DNA from: Rotaria macrura
Taxonomy: Eukaryota; Rotifera; Eurotatoria; Philodinida; Philodinidae
Length of the DNA: 64,000 bases
NCBI GenBank assembly: GCA_900239685.1
Contig: OENT01000008.1
Span: 248,001-312,000, forward strand
Direction of reading: 5' to 3'
Made by a program: the position numbers and the translations under genes. The notes beneath the pieces were generated by a model. That model was given only the letters and a program-made list of their open reading frames with translations. It was not told the origin of the DNA and did no database searches. Shown here piece after piece: positions 24,366-34,888 of this stretch. Every line of letters begins with the position of its first letter. The first letter of the stretch is position 1.

Positions 24366-25439
24366 CTTAGGGAATACCAAAAGTAAAGTTTTTTGAGGAT
24401 AAAACTGTTCAAGATAGAGCTAATCAAGTTTTTATTTCATCAAATGTTCGAAGTGGTACCCATGGTTATACACACATAATTTCATCCGTTCAATCCATTT
24501 ATCAAAAGTTTTTTTATATTCATCTTCGTTAATCGAAAACATGACTTTGGTTACGGCACGATGCAATGATACTGAGTTTGTTTGATCTGTTAGATTTTGT
24601 TTGATCAAGTCGAATAACCAAAAATCGCACGGTGCGAGGTCCGGAGAATTCGGTGGTTGTAACATTTTCATGATGCCTTGTGATTCGAGATAATTAGAAA
24701 CATCTTTATGAACATGGGGTCTCGCATTATCGTGATGAATTTTAATTGCATGTNCCCAAGTTGTTTGTGATAAAACCATGACTCGTCGCCTGTCACTACG
24801 TCACATAACCGCCAGGTTCCTTGTTTAAATTTTGCTAAATTTTCTTGACATATTCGAACACGTTCAGCTAGTTGAGTATCGGTCAACTTGTTGGGTATCC
24901 AGCGAGCGGTAATTTTTTTCAGCTTGAGATGGTCAGAAACAATTCGCTGGGTGGTACCGTGACTGAGCCCAGTTTCGACTTGTATCTCATCAATAGTAAG
25001 ATAAGGATCATTATCAATAAGGTGACGAACCTTTTCAATATTGTCGGATGTTGTCTCGGTTACAGGTCTACCAGGTCGTGGTTCATCTTCAACTTCTTCC
25101 CGACCTTCACGACATAATTTTGACCATCTTACAACTGTATTGTATGATGGAGCTTGGTCCCTCAAAGCTGTACATAAATCGTCAAAGATGGATTTCGGCT
25201 GCATGTTAAGTGCAGTACGCACTTTAATATAGGCACGAATCTGCTCTTTATTCATCTAAAAATGGGTGTACAGATTCTATTGAATTTTTCTCATATAATA
25301 ATAGCCACTGGTAAAAGATGACTCATTGAAGAAATATAGAACACTGTTTCCTCTACAAGTATATATAGGGAAAAGTTTGATTTGAGCTTTCCATAGGGTC
25401 CATATAATACCAACACCACTACTTTTGGTATGCCCTAAG
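24366..25439 (-). mobile_element. mariner element with TIRs and TA target duplication
   Basis: The ends are CTTAGGGAATACCAAAAGTA (24366-24385) and its near-perfect inverse TACTTTTGGTATGCCCTAAG (25420-25439). TA flanks both sides (24364-24365 and 25440-25441). At 1,074 bp it is shorter than a typical 1.3-kb mariner because part of the transposase is missing around the single N at 24754. Confidence 0.9.
24432..25255 (-). pseudogene. mariner transposase with internal deletion at an N
   Basis: ATG at 25255 opens a frame with the paired helix-turn-helix (residues 1-110, including RPGRPVTETTSDNIEKVRHL). It continues to the first catalytic aspartate in VTGDESWFYH. After the N the frame changes and resumes at HHDNARPHVH (second aspartate), then SPDLAPCDFWLF (third, D34D type) and the usual C-terminus. 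About 60-65 residues expected between the first two aspartates are absent, and reading shifts at the N. The missing part may be an assembly collapse rather than a real deletion. Confidence 0.85.
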
Positions 25440-25661
25440 TAGAAATTAGATAAATAATCAGCTTTTCAATCTAATAAGAAAAGATATGTAGACACTACGT
25501 AGAAATGCATTGGGTTTATCTGTTCTTAGTCAATGTGTAGTGCATTGCAGTGTAAAAATGTGTCGTATATTTTTCGCGTTCTGTCTGCTGATTATTCGTT
25601 CACCGTTTTGTCATGAACACACAGGAACATGTAAACAACGCCATTGAACGCATAACATATA
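25440..25661. other. Short spacer between mariner and the Tc1-like element
   Basis: No feature seen. The TA at 25660-25661 is the left target duplication of the following element. Confidence 0.5.
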
Positions 25662-25755
25662 AAGCAGACCACAAAATTGAAGGCACCTTTTATTGTTTTA
25701 TTTTCTCCATGAAACATCACTCGATAATAGCAGCCAAAGAGTGCTTTCTGTAGCC

Positions 25756-25946
25756 GTTAGCGTCAGTGTTGGGTTACACTAATACTAAACGATGATTAAG
25801 ATGCGCCTCATAGTCTGATTGGCTTAGGACAACTGTCCGGATAGCAGGAGGTGCCAGTTCGATTCCCGCGAAGGTCACTTTTTCATCATTTTGTCACATA
25901 ACAGCAGTGACACTGCTTGTTTCTTTCGTTCTATACATATGTAGAG
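25756..25946 (+). mobile_element. tRNA-derived SINE, copy 1
   Basis: This insertion in the left arm of the Tc1-like element is absent from the right arm. It contains a pol III A box (TAGTCTGATTGGCTTAGGA) and B box (AGTTCGATTCC) 35-40 bp apart. The CTGTCCGGATAGCAG anticodon-arm-like segment follows the A box. Acceptor and T-stem pairing are poor, so it is not a working tRNA gene. Downstream it shares TTTTCATCATTTTGTCACAT-like sequence with copy 2. Confidence 0.65.
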
Positions 25947-26140
25947 CTAACAATAGCTCTCGGAGTGGACTACAAGAATTATGTGTAGCAATATCTGAAG
26001 GAAATATTTTTTCTGCAGCGATAAAAAGTTTAAGGCACCTTTGGACACATCTCGAGAAAAAGTTTACAAGTAGGCCTATTTTTCTGCCTGGTTTTTATTT
26101 TTAACGATATATCCTACTTATCACTTTATCAATCAAACTA

Positions 26141-27124
26141 TTTTGATGGGCAAGAAGCTTATTGGAATATTTATTCGAGCCCAGGTAGTGGCTTTACAAG
26201 ATTGCTGGTTTTAATCGAGTTGAAATCTCAAAAAAACTCAAAGTTTCACGTTGTTATGCTCAAAATGCCATCAAAAAATTCAAAGAACATGGTATATACA
26301 ATAATCTCAAGCGTACAGATCGTCCAAAAAAGATACTTAGTCGTGGTATACGTCACCTGAAAAGACTAGTGAAAGGGGATTCCCGCCTTAGAACAAGCAA
26401 AATAGCTTCAGATTTAAATAACAGCTTGCCAAAACCAATCTCAGCAGAAATAGTACATCGATATCTAAAACATTTCGGTTTTTAATACGTGGTAAAAATA
26501 AAGAAGCAATGGTTGAATGCTAAACATTGACAACGACAGGTTTCCTGGTGCACACAGTATTCAGGTTGGGCATGTGACGATTTGAAAACTGTAATTTTTT
26601 CGGATGAAGCGACATTTTATGTTTTGAAGCGAAAACATCTTTTCAAAATATGGCGTTTGGAAAAGGAAAAGCTTCTTCCTGAATGTTTGGAACAAACAAA
26701 AACAAGTGATGGTGGTTGAATTGGAATGTGGGGTGGAATCTTGGACTTTAACAGAACAACAGCCAAGATTCACATGGAAAATATGAATGATCATTTGTAT
26801 TGTGGCTTGTTACAACATGATCTGAAGCAATTCATCACAAAAATTCCTAACAATACCAAAATAAGCTTCCAACAAAACTTGGCTCCCATGGCATGTCTCG
26901 GATATTGTCAAGGAAAAAATTGCTAAAATGAAATTAAACGTATTCGATTGGCCTCCAAGAAGTTCGGATTTGAACTCCATCAAATCCTATGGTCAATTTT
27001 GGACAAAAACCTGACTTCAAAACCAATTTATTCAAAGCAGGCCCTGAAGGATCGTCTTCAGGAAGAACGGAGCAACATCGATCATGATTTATGTATCAAA
27101 TTGGTCGAATCAATCAATGCCTAA
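26141..27124 (+). pseudogene. Tc1-like transposase, decayed
   Basis: After a frameshift near 26190 the reading KIAGFNRVEISKKLKVSRCY is the first helix-turn-helix. RTDRPKKILSRG and LKRLVKGDSRLRTSKIASDL are the GRPK-like hook and second helix region. IFSDEATFY carries the first catalytic aspartate, and FQQNLAPMACLG corresponds to the usual F-Q-Q-D-x-A-P-x-H, with the second aspartate changed to N. WSILDKNLTSKP and LKDRLQEERSNID end the domain. There are at least three frame breaks and a substituted catalytic residue, so it is inactive. Confidence 0.82.
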
Positions 27125-27715
27125 ATGAATCCGAAAACGTTTAAAAGCCAAGGGTCGACATTTTTCGTGAAACGAAATAGTATTTTTCTAAGGTTTTCCA
27201 AAAAATAAAGTAGACATTTGAAAAAGTGCCTTAAACTTTTGATCGTAGGAGAAAACATATTTCCTTCATAAACAAATCAAGAAATTGTCTTTCAGACAAC
27301 GCTACACATCATTCTTGTAGTCCACTCTGAGAACTATCGAAAGCACTATTTGGTTGCTATTATCGAGTGATGTTTCATGTGAGAAAATAAAACAATAAAA
27401 GGTGCCTTCAATTATTGTGGTCTCCTTTAAATTTTCGAAATCTACTTTGCTTATAGGTTATTTCTTGTTTATTCCTTCATCAGTCCGACAAAGTCCAACC
27501 CTTCAGTTTCATGCACTTTCGGGCGGGCAACGTCATTTTGACGGCTGAGATGGGCTCTGGTGAACCACTTCAGGATTAGTCATTCGAAGCGTGTTTCGCA
27601 ACGAATCCGAAAACAACAATTGAAGAACCCATTCCTGGCAACAGTAGCTCGTCTCGTCGTCAGCATGCAAGGATCCCAACTAAATCCAAGCGTTCGATAG
27701 AACAGCCTCCTATTC

Positions 27716-29035
27716 TTGATAATGGAACGGCGATGCGAACTAAACGAAAAAAACTCCAAAGCTCGCCACAATGCCATCACAATATCCATCTACAACGTAC
27801 GCACTCTTAAAAAACTTGGGAAATTACACCAACTCATATTCGGGTGCACCGAAAATAACATCGACCTGGCAGCCATTCAAGAAAATCGGTGGCAAACACA
27901 AGGAGAAGTTAGCATATACTATGAAACGATGAACGACACAGCATGGCGCCTCGAATAGTCGTCAGCAAAAACAGAAGGACAAGGCGATATCGGACTACTC
28001 ATAAGTCCAAGATTCGTCAAACTTTTACAATTATCAGAGAGAATATCAAATCGTATTATGATAATACATTTCAACGAGAACGCACCAATGAGCATCATAG
28101 TTGCTTAGGCACCTATAGAAGGTAAAGGCGACACAGAAGAGGATGCATTCCACTAAGAAGAACAGCAATGCGTGAACAATGTTCCACCAATCAACGTCCT
28201 AATCCTTGTTGGCGACCTGAATGTAAGAATTGGCTCGGAAAGTCACTTAACAAACCCACGTGCAATAGGCAAATATACGTAGCACGACAAATCCGACGAC
28301 AACAGCTAGCGACTGGTTTACTACTGCGAAACGTGCAACATACGCTTAACAAAAATCCGACTATCACAGCTAAAAACAAGATCATGGGCCTTGTTACATC
28401 CAAACGGCAAGTCTAGAGCTCGGCTTGATCACATTCTCATCAATGGAAAATGGCTTAACTCAATGAAAAATGTTCGTGCATACAACTCAGTCGAATTAAA
28501 TTCAGATCACCAGATCGTGAGTGCGAAGCTGCTGATCAGCTTCCGGGCTGATAAGGGCAAGAAATGTCAACGTCTCAAGTTTGACTTGAACAAACTCAAG
28601 AACAACTTCATATTGCAAACACAATTCAACGTCGAAGTACGAAATCGTCATGAAATTATTCTTACCAACGATCCCGAACCTGATATTCAAACGAAATATG
28701 ACAATTTCATAAGCAACATAGAAGATACAACATCAAAACGTATCGACAAATTGAAGCGAAAGAACAGAACGAATTGGATCTCAACAAGCACCATAGATGT
28801 TTTAAAACTACGAAAAAAAGCTACGATTCAGTTTAAGAAAAATCTAAATGCAGAGACCAAAAATCGCTGGTGGGAACTCAATCAAACGCTCTCTAAATCC
28901 TACGAAAACAACAGGCTCAAATTCCTAGAAGATAAACTTGAACAATTAAAGTATGCAGCAACGACGAACCAGATTAGAACAACATGGGCTCTGATAGATG
29001 AAATCAGTGACAAACGTCGATTCAGTAATGCATAA
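27716..29035 (+). pseudogene. LINE endonuclease domain and linker
   Basis: ITISIYNVRTLKKLGKL and NNIDLAAIQENRW are the first two APE motifs (N and E of the active site). The catalytic middle is scrambled by frameshifts between 27950 and 28390: VGDLNVRIG, the G-D-x-N motif, is readable near 28205 only in a different frame. The frame from 28391 has LDHILINGKWLNSMKNVRAY and NSDHQIVSAKL, the S-D-H motif that closes the domain. The rest to 29035 is the basic linker before the RT. No single frame holds the whole domain. Confidence 0.75.
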
Positions 29036-29071
29036 AAGATAAGAACCAAAATTAATTCTATCGCTGAACTC

Positions 29072-30924
29072 ATGAAAGAGTGGAAGACTCACTTTGAAAA
29101 TCTACTAAACGTCAACCCAACAACACCACCAATCAACCAAACAATTTTACCAGCTATCGAACGCTTGCCAATCGATCTTAATCCTATAAATATCGATGAG
29201 GTTCTGAAAGCAGTCAAACAACTGAAAAACGGAAAATCTCCTGTAATCGACTACGGGACAACTCCTGAAGTACTCAAATATGGTGGTCAATCGGTGATAC
29301 ATCAATTATGCAAGATATGTAATGAAATATTTGAAAATCGAAAATCGCTAAAACAATTTAACGCCAACATCATCATACCACTACCAAAGAAAGGCGATAG
29401 AACACTCATGAACAACTGCAGAGACACCAGTCTCATGTCAGTCGCAGCGAAAACGTAACATAGAATTCTCGTGCATAGAATAAGAGAACCACTTGACTCA
29501 CTGCTTCGAACAAACGAAGCAAATTTTAGAGAAGAAAGGAGCTGCATCGATCAGATACACGTCATTCGTAGACTTCCCGAAGGTGTAATCGACAAACAAC
29601 TACCAATCTTCATCACATTCGTCGATTTAAAAAATACATTCGATTCAATTAACAGAAAGATTATTTTCGACATCTTAAGATATGATGGGGTATCTATTAA
29701 AATGGTAAAAGCAATCGAGACCATATATATATCACAACTCTCGAAGCGAAGTTCTTGTTGACGGCAACGTCTCCAAAGAATTTAACTTGACTACTGGCGT
29801 TCTGCAAGGAGACACCTTAGTACTTTTTCTTTTTATAATTGTGATCGACTACGTCATGAAAAATGTTCAGTCGGACCATACAAGCGAGAAAATGAGAACA
29901 TGGTTTTATAACTAACATGCGACAATCCAGTCGACGACCAGCAACAACAATACATGATCTTGACTTCGCCGACGACATAGCTCTTTTAGAAAACAACCGT
30001 GAAAGAGCACAAAAATACAACTCATCGCAACAGAAAAATGCTCCAAAGAAGTCAGCCTTCAAAGTAACATCAAGAAAACAAAAGCAATAAACAACCAAAA
30101 CATACACAGCAAATCCATAAAACTTGACGGACAAGACATCGATTGGGTCGACAACTTCGAGTATCTCGATTCAATGATGCTGTTCAGCGACACTGATATC
30201 ATAGTACGAAAAGGTGAAGCATGGAGTTACATAAACGGTAAAAGAGGACAAGATGTTATAGTGACAGAACGAAAACGGATGTTCTCCTCGCGGGACTCGA
30301 ACCACATATCTTCTGCTAATCCGGGCAGATGTCCTAATCCAATTAGACTAGAAGAGACACATACACTTGTATTCGTCATACATAGTGATCTATCATATCC
30401 ACTATGTGACACATGGAAAGCCTTCTTGAAAATGAAGAACATATGGAACTCTAAAACAACTCCAATCCATCCGAAAATAAAAATCTTCCAAATATCATGC
30501 ATCTCAATACTATTGTACGGCAGCGAAACCTGGATCATCGACAAACAAACTCGAAAGCATCTTGAGCAGCATCACCATAAGCTGTTATAGAATAATGCTC
30601 AACATAAAACGAGTAGACAGAATATCAAACAATATAATCTACGAAAAGACCAAGCAAGAACCTCTCTCTACCGCAAACAATACAGTGTCGACAACTCCGC
30701 TTTATTGGAAATTGTCTACACTGAAACATTAATGAATTTACCAAAATGTACGCTCTCTACACACCCAAATCCTGTCATGCCAAACACCAGCGAGGACGTC
30801 CACGCCTAAAATATTCTAATTACATCGCAAGGTTTATCGACGAGATTAGAAAAGCCGCTGCAAAAAGGAAGAATTGGTGCGAAATTGATGTCACCTGCAA
30901 ACCTAGCTTGTTCGCAACCGATTG
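29072..30924 (+). pseudogene. LINE reverse transcriptase and C-terminus
   Basis: The RT starts in MKEWKTHFENLLN and KQLKNGKSPVIDYG, where a G-x-D would be normal. NANIIIPLPKKGD and NCRDTSLMSVAAKT form RT blocks 1-2, ended by a TAA at 29457. FVDLKNTFDSINR follows, carrying the first catalytic aspartate. GVLQGDTLVLFLF, in another frame, is the G-x-x-Q-G-D block, and DLDFADDIALLEN is the FADD box. Then IKIFQISCISILLYGSETWI and a basic tail ending near 30924. It contains stops, frameshifts and a SINE insertion at 30228-30413, and is not functional. Confidence 0.82.
30228..30413 (-). mobile_element. tRNA-derived SINE, copy 2, inside the LINE
   Basis: The LINE reading jumps from KGEAWS to AFLKMKNIWNSK across this block, so it is an insertion. 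On the minus strand it has A box TAGTCTAATTGGATTAGGA, anticodon-arm-like TCTGCCCGGATTAGCAGA, B box GGTTCGAGTCC, then TTTTCGTTCTGTCACTATAA. Similarity to copy 1 covers the tRNA-like head and the start of the body. CATGGA on each side may be a short target duplication. Confidence 0.65.
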
Positions 30925-30945
30925 ATTATTATTCTTCATCAAGAA

Positions 30946-31377
30946 AATGCCAATTCCGATCATGATCGGGAGAGGACTACACTGAAAAAGTCTGTTGGGA
31001 ATCGGAACAGCTCGATATCGAGCAGATCACACGAACTGATCTGCTTGAGATTGTAAAACGGAAAAAATTAAATTGAAGAAAAATTTGAAGTGTACGTTCC
31101 AAAAAGAACCATTGAAATAGTGAAGAATATCAGTCAATCAATAGAGGGTGAAATCTCGTATAAAATTACCTTTTATCGTAAAAATCGCTGAAATAATCGC
31201 GAAAAATCGGTAATTCTATCGCGATTCAGCTCGCAATTATCGTTTCCATGAATCGGAATTAATCAGCAATTTTTCGCCGATTTTGAGGGCATTGGTTGCC
31301 TTTGAAAACTAAGAATTTAACAGTACTTTATATAGTTGACGAATTTGTCTCTCAATATTATTTTTACAAACAAGTGA
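30946..31377. other. Gene-free interval before the ART-TPR gene
   Basis: The segment at 31150-31290 is rich in AATCG/CGATT words. No exon encoding the family's usual N-terminal domain is visible. The stop codon TGA directly precedes the ATG at 31378. Confidence 0.5.
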
Positions 31378-33447
31378 ATGGACATCCTTTCTGTATACAT
31401 TTCTATCAGGGACTTATATAGTAAACAGCAGGCAGACAACAAGACGGTGAAAACAGCGCCATTCAAGGTTTTTCGTGGACAAGGTGTATCAATGGAAGAT
31501 TTTAATAAGATGCAAAAAACCAAAGGAGGACTAATGTCCTTTAATAATTTTCTTTCTACTAGTTACGAACGACATATATCAATAGGATACGCCCAAATAG
31601 CCCTCTATAATCCAAAAAATGTTGGTATTCTCTTCGTTATGATGATTGACCCAAAAATATGTGAAACCTCATCGATTCCCTTCATTAACACTGAAGAAAA
31701 ATCCTTCTTCGAACACGATGAAGCAGAAATTCTTTTCACAACACATACAATATTTCGCATCAACACAATTCAGAAATTGCAACATAAAGATGATATATGC
31801 CTCTGGCAAGTCGATCTCACTCTAACAGGTAATGAAGACAACGAAATGAAAACGCTTACAGCTCACTTAGGAGAACACAGTTGGGGGAAAAAATGGGCTA
31901 AACTCGGAAGCATACTTATCGCAATGCGCGAGTCTGCGAAAGCGGAACATTTGTACGAAACTCTCTTGGGCAAAGCCTCCACTGACAAAGATCGAGCAAA
32001 TTATCATCATCAACTGGGTACTATTTATTCTCAGAACGGAGAGTACTCGAAAGCACTCTCATCCTATGAAAGATCACTAGAAATTCGAAACGTAGCTCTC
32101 CCTAAGAATCATCCCGACTTGGCTAATTCCTACAACAACATCGGTTCAGTGTATTCTGAAATGGGGGAGTACTCGAAAGCACTTTCATCCTATGAAAGAT
32201 CACTTGAAATCAACAAAATAACTCTATCTACGAATCATCCCGACTTGGCTAATTCCTACGACAACATTGGTAACGTGTATGCTGACATGGGGGAGTACTC
32301 GAAAGCACTCTCATTCTATGAAAGATCACTTGAGATTCGAAAAGCAGTTCTTCCTCCGAATCATCCCGACTTGGGTGGTTCCTACAACAACATCGGCAAC
32401 GTATATGCTGACATGGGAGAGTACTTGAAAGCACTCTCATTGTATGAAAGATCACTTGAGATTCGAAAAGCAGTTCTTCCTCCGAATCATCCCGACTTCG
32501 GTGATTCCTATGGAGACATCGGTAGCATTTATAGAAACATGGGGAAGTATGCGGAAGCACTCTCATCATATGAAAGATCACTTGAAATTCGAAAAGCAGT
32601 TCTTCCTCCGAATCATCCCAAGTTGGCTGCTTCCTACGACAGCATCGGTAACGTGTATAGAAACATGGGGAAGTATGAGGAAGCACTCTCATCCTATGAA
32701 AGATCACTAGAAATTCGAAACGTAGCTCTTCCTAAGAATCATCCCGACTTGGCTGATTCCTACAACAACATCGGTTCAGTGTATTCTGAAATGGGGGAGT
32801 ACTCGAAAGCTCTCTCATCGTATGAAAGATCACTTGATATTCAAAAGGTGGCTCTTCCTCCGAATCATCCCGACTTGGCTACTTCCTACAACAACATCGG
32901 TTTAGCCTATTCTGACATGAGGGACTACTCGAAAGCACTCTCAGCACATACGAGATCGTTTGAAATCCGGAAAATAGCTCTTTCTCTGAATCATCCCGAC
33001 TTGGCTCGTTCCTACAACAACATCGGTAACGTGTATAGAAACATGGGGAAGTATGAGGAAGCACTCTCATCGTATGGAAAATTACTTGAAATCTGGAAAA
33101 TTGCTCTTCCTCAGAATCATCCCGAGTTGGCTAAATGCTATGGAAACATCGGTAATGTGTATTTTAACATGGAGAAGTATTCGGAAGCACTTACATCGTA
33201 TGAAAAATTACTTAAAATCTGGAAAATTGCTCTTCCCCCGAATCATCCTGATTTGGCTTCTTCCTACAATAACATCGGTTCAGTGTATTCTAAAATGGGG
33301 GAGTATTCGAAAGCACTTGAAAATTACGAAGAAGCACAACGTATCTTTAAACAATCATTTCCGTTAACTCATCCGCATATAGTACTTGTGAAAGAAAACA
33401 TCGAATTCTTGAAAAACATTTTGTATTTCTCATCACTTTTTTATTAA
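31378..33447 (+). CDS. ADP-ribosyltransferase (ART) with 11 TPRs, bdelloid-type
   Basis: 689 residues in one open exon. Residues 30-150 are an arginine-specific-type ART fold. The R is in VFRGQG (R33), the S-T-S in NNFLSTS (60-62) and the E-x-E in HDEAEILF (E115, E117), giving the complete R-S-E signature expected for mono-ADP-ribosylation of protein substrates. From about residue 208 to 671 come 11 kinesin-light-chain-like TPRs of exactly 42 residues (126 bp), each with a YNNIGSVYSEMGEYSKALSS-type helix pair and an LPPNHPDL linker. They form a superhelical protein-binding surface. The family normally carries about 250 more N-terminal residues. Here the ORF starts at MDILSVYISIRDLY, matching the end of that domain (compare MDVDVILTMGFFIRHLH in the gene at 16152), so the gene is 5'-truncated or has an unseen first exon. 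AATAAA follows at 33456. No signal peptide is seen, and the target is unknown. Confidence 0.88.
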   Translation: MDILSVYISIRDLYSKQQADNKTVKTAPFKVFRGQGVSMEDFNKMQKTKGGLMSFNNFLSTSYERHISIGYAQIALYNPKNVGILFVMMIDPKICETSSIPFINTEEKSFFEHDEAEILFTTHTIFRINTIQKLQHKDDICLWQVDLTLTGNEDNEMKTLTAHLGEHSWGKKWAKLGSILIAMRESAKAEHLYETLLGKASTDKDRANYHHQLGTIYSQNGEYSKALSSYERSLEIRNVALPKNHPDLANSYNNIGSVYSEMGEYSKALSSYERSLEINKITLSTNHPDLANSYDNIGNVYADMGEYSKALSFYERSLEIRKAVLPPNHPDLGGSYNNIGNVYADMGEYLKALSLYERSLEIRKAVLPPNHPDFGDSYGDIGSIYRNMGKYAEALSSYERSLEIRKAVLPPNHPKLAASYDSIGNVYRNMGKYEEALSSYERSLEIRNVALPKNHPDLADSYNNIGSVYSEMGEYSKALSSYERSLDIQKVALPPNHPDLATSYNNIGLAYSDMRDYSKALSAHTRSFEIRKIALSLNHPDLARSYNNIGNVYRNMGKYEEALSSYGKLLEIWKIALPQNHPELAKCYGNIGNVYFNMEKYSEALTSYEKLLKIWKIALPPNHPDLASSYNNIGSVYSKMGEYSKALENYEEAQRIFKQSFPLTHPHIVLVKENIEFLKNILYFSSLFY

Positions 33448-33479
33448 TGACAAATAAAGAATAACCAGTCTTTCTTTTT

Positions 33480-33975
33480 CTGTCTTGTGCGCTTTCAATC
33501 GCCTGCGTACTACTCGAGACGGTAGCTCGCGCACGCGCGACCAGGGAAACCGTCCGTACTCTGCTGGGTTGTACAGTGGACAAAGCCGGCAATGAATAGG
33601 AAAACACGCATATTCGAATGGATGACAAGTACAACCATGGTCATTATCGACTGATACAAGAACATCAGTAGCTTCTGACATACATCAGAAGATGAATGTT
33701 CATTGGGCCTACCATCTGCACGCCAGTACGTGTACCAACAGAACGGCGAATATACATGACAAGGTAAATTTGTATGAGCCACCCAGAAAGCTCGTAAGTT
33801 AAATTGGACCGTTTTAACGGAAAGACCAAGAAGTAGAAGACGATAACACGGAGAAAACGGAAGACGTAACGAGAACGAAAGACGACGTAACGAAAATAGG
33901 CGCAGCGCAAGAAAATGACCGGTGATCAACTTGAGAAATATCGAGGGCTTGATATCTAGATGTCTTGACACATTC
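33480..33975 (-). pseudogene. Possible decayed coding segment, cysteine-rich
   Basis: GC content rises and overlapping minus-strand frames together read ADGRPNEHSSSDV, then SEATDVLVSVDNDHGCTC, then HPFEYACFPIHCRLCPLYN, with frame changes between. The C-x-C, C-F-x-x-H-C-x-x-C-P pattern suggests a real protein ancestor, but no frame is intact and I recognise no family. It may be chance. Confidence 0.2.
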
Positions 33976-34552
33976 TATTTTCGTTTCAAGCGATATCGTT
34001 CAGCGGAATGTGTAAAGACATCAATAGTATCGTGCTCTCTTCGTTAATTTACATCGACCTGTCTGTGTAACGATCCACCTCTGTTGGCAAAGTCGACCTA
34101 CAGAATCGAACGAAAGAAAGAAGACCTTCTTATAGAGTGATTTGGATGGTATAGTACTGTGTACCTTTCATCTCCTCTTGTCTATGAGTATTCGAGAAAA
34201 AACCCACCTTTTAAGACTTATTAACAAAAGTCAGTTACAATTATTATTTACCATTCGTTTTATTAACTGAGTTTTCACAATCTCAAATGGATTTTTTGTA
34301 AGTCGATAAAGCCTTGTGAATCTAATTTAAATAAGCTATTTATTCATCCTAATAGGTCTAACATCTATCATTTCTCGAAGAAGTTATTTACATATGAAAA
34401 CTAGTCCATTTTTCAAGAGTGATTCCGTAACGAAAGCATCTTGGAATTCATTTTCATCTTAGAAAGTATGATTCTCGATTTCATAAGTTATTGCTCTCAC
34501 GGTATGTATAAGATGGAATCATACATTTTTGGAGCAACTTCAAATCCTTTTT

Positions 34553-34888
34553 AAACGAGCGTTACTGAATCACTATTTGAAGCAGCGATGGGCACGTAAT
34601 TAGCAATGAAGGTATTCATATATTTTCTACACAGGTGAAGTTCGCACCAGATGCGACTATTTTCACTAGCCATCCTCCCTGGAGAATTTAACAAAAGTTT
34701 CATTCTTGTTCCAACTAAAATTCGACCAGCTCTATCGAGTGGTGTAGCTAGATTTCCTCTACCTATTATAGTCGTATGAATAAACCCAGAAACCTGATGT
34801 TTTCCTGTGGTCAAAGAAAATGTACCTTTCCAAAGGTAGTTTTTATATGTTCTTGTTGAATCGGTAGGGAATGACAGAGCTAAAGATG
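34553..34888 (-). CDS. Hypothetical protein or exon
   Basis: The minus-strand frame is open for about 110 codons from a possible acceptor (CTTTAG near 34888) to TAA. It includes TRTYKNYLWKGTFSLTTGKH and IIGRGNLATPLDRAGRILVG. Composition is more protein-like than neighbouring shadows, but no domain is recognised. Its last codons, SNSDSVTLV, match in DNA the dispersed GATTCCGTAACG repeat found on the other strand, so it may instead be part of a repeat. Confidence 0.3.

Larger units (their letters stand above)
25662..27427 (+). mobile_element. Tc1-like transposon with long IR/DR-type ends
   Basis: The left end, AAGCAGACCACAAAATTGAA then GGCACCTTTTATTG, is mirrored at 27394-27427, with TA on both sides (25660-25661, 27428-27429). 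Pairing continues about 200 bp inward. It includes CATCACTCGATAATAGC, GTGGACTACAAGAAT and an inner motif AAAAGTTTAAGGCACCTTT, so the GGCACCTTT box is present twice per arm. This is the IR/DR layout known for Sleeping Beauty-type Tc1 elements. The left arm is interrupted by a SINE at about 25756-25946. The transposase inside is broken. Confidence 0.82.
27500..30945 (+). mobile_element. APE-type non-LTR retrotransposon (LINE), decayed
   Basis: Order: basic N-terminal region, endonuclease, linker, reverse transcriptase, C-terminal basic region, all plus strand with frequent frameshifts. The 3' end near 30925-30945 has GATTGATTATTATTC, a simple tail in place of poly(A). The clade was not determined; NVRTL at the endonuclease start and the CYRIM-like C-terminus resemble RTE-like or related LINEs. 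Confidence 0.75.

Noticed and set aside
25805..25880. Functional tRNA gene
   Set aside because: A and B boxes are present but the T and acceptor stems do not pair, and a second similar copy shares non-tRNA body sequence. A SINE fits better.
32249..33070. Long minus-strand open frames across the TPR region
   Set aside because: Shadows of the 126-bp tandem repeats. The plus-strand TPR protein explains the openness.
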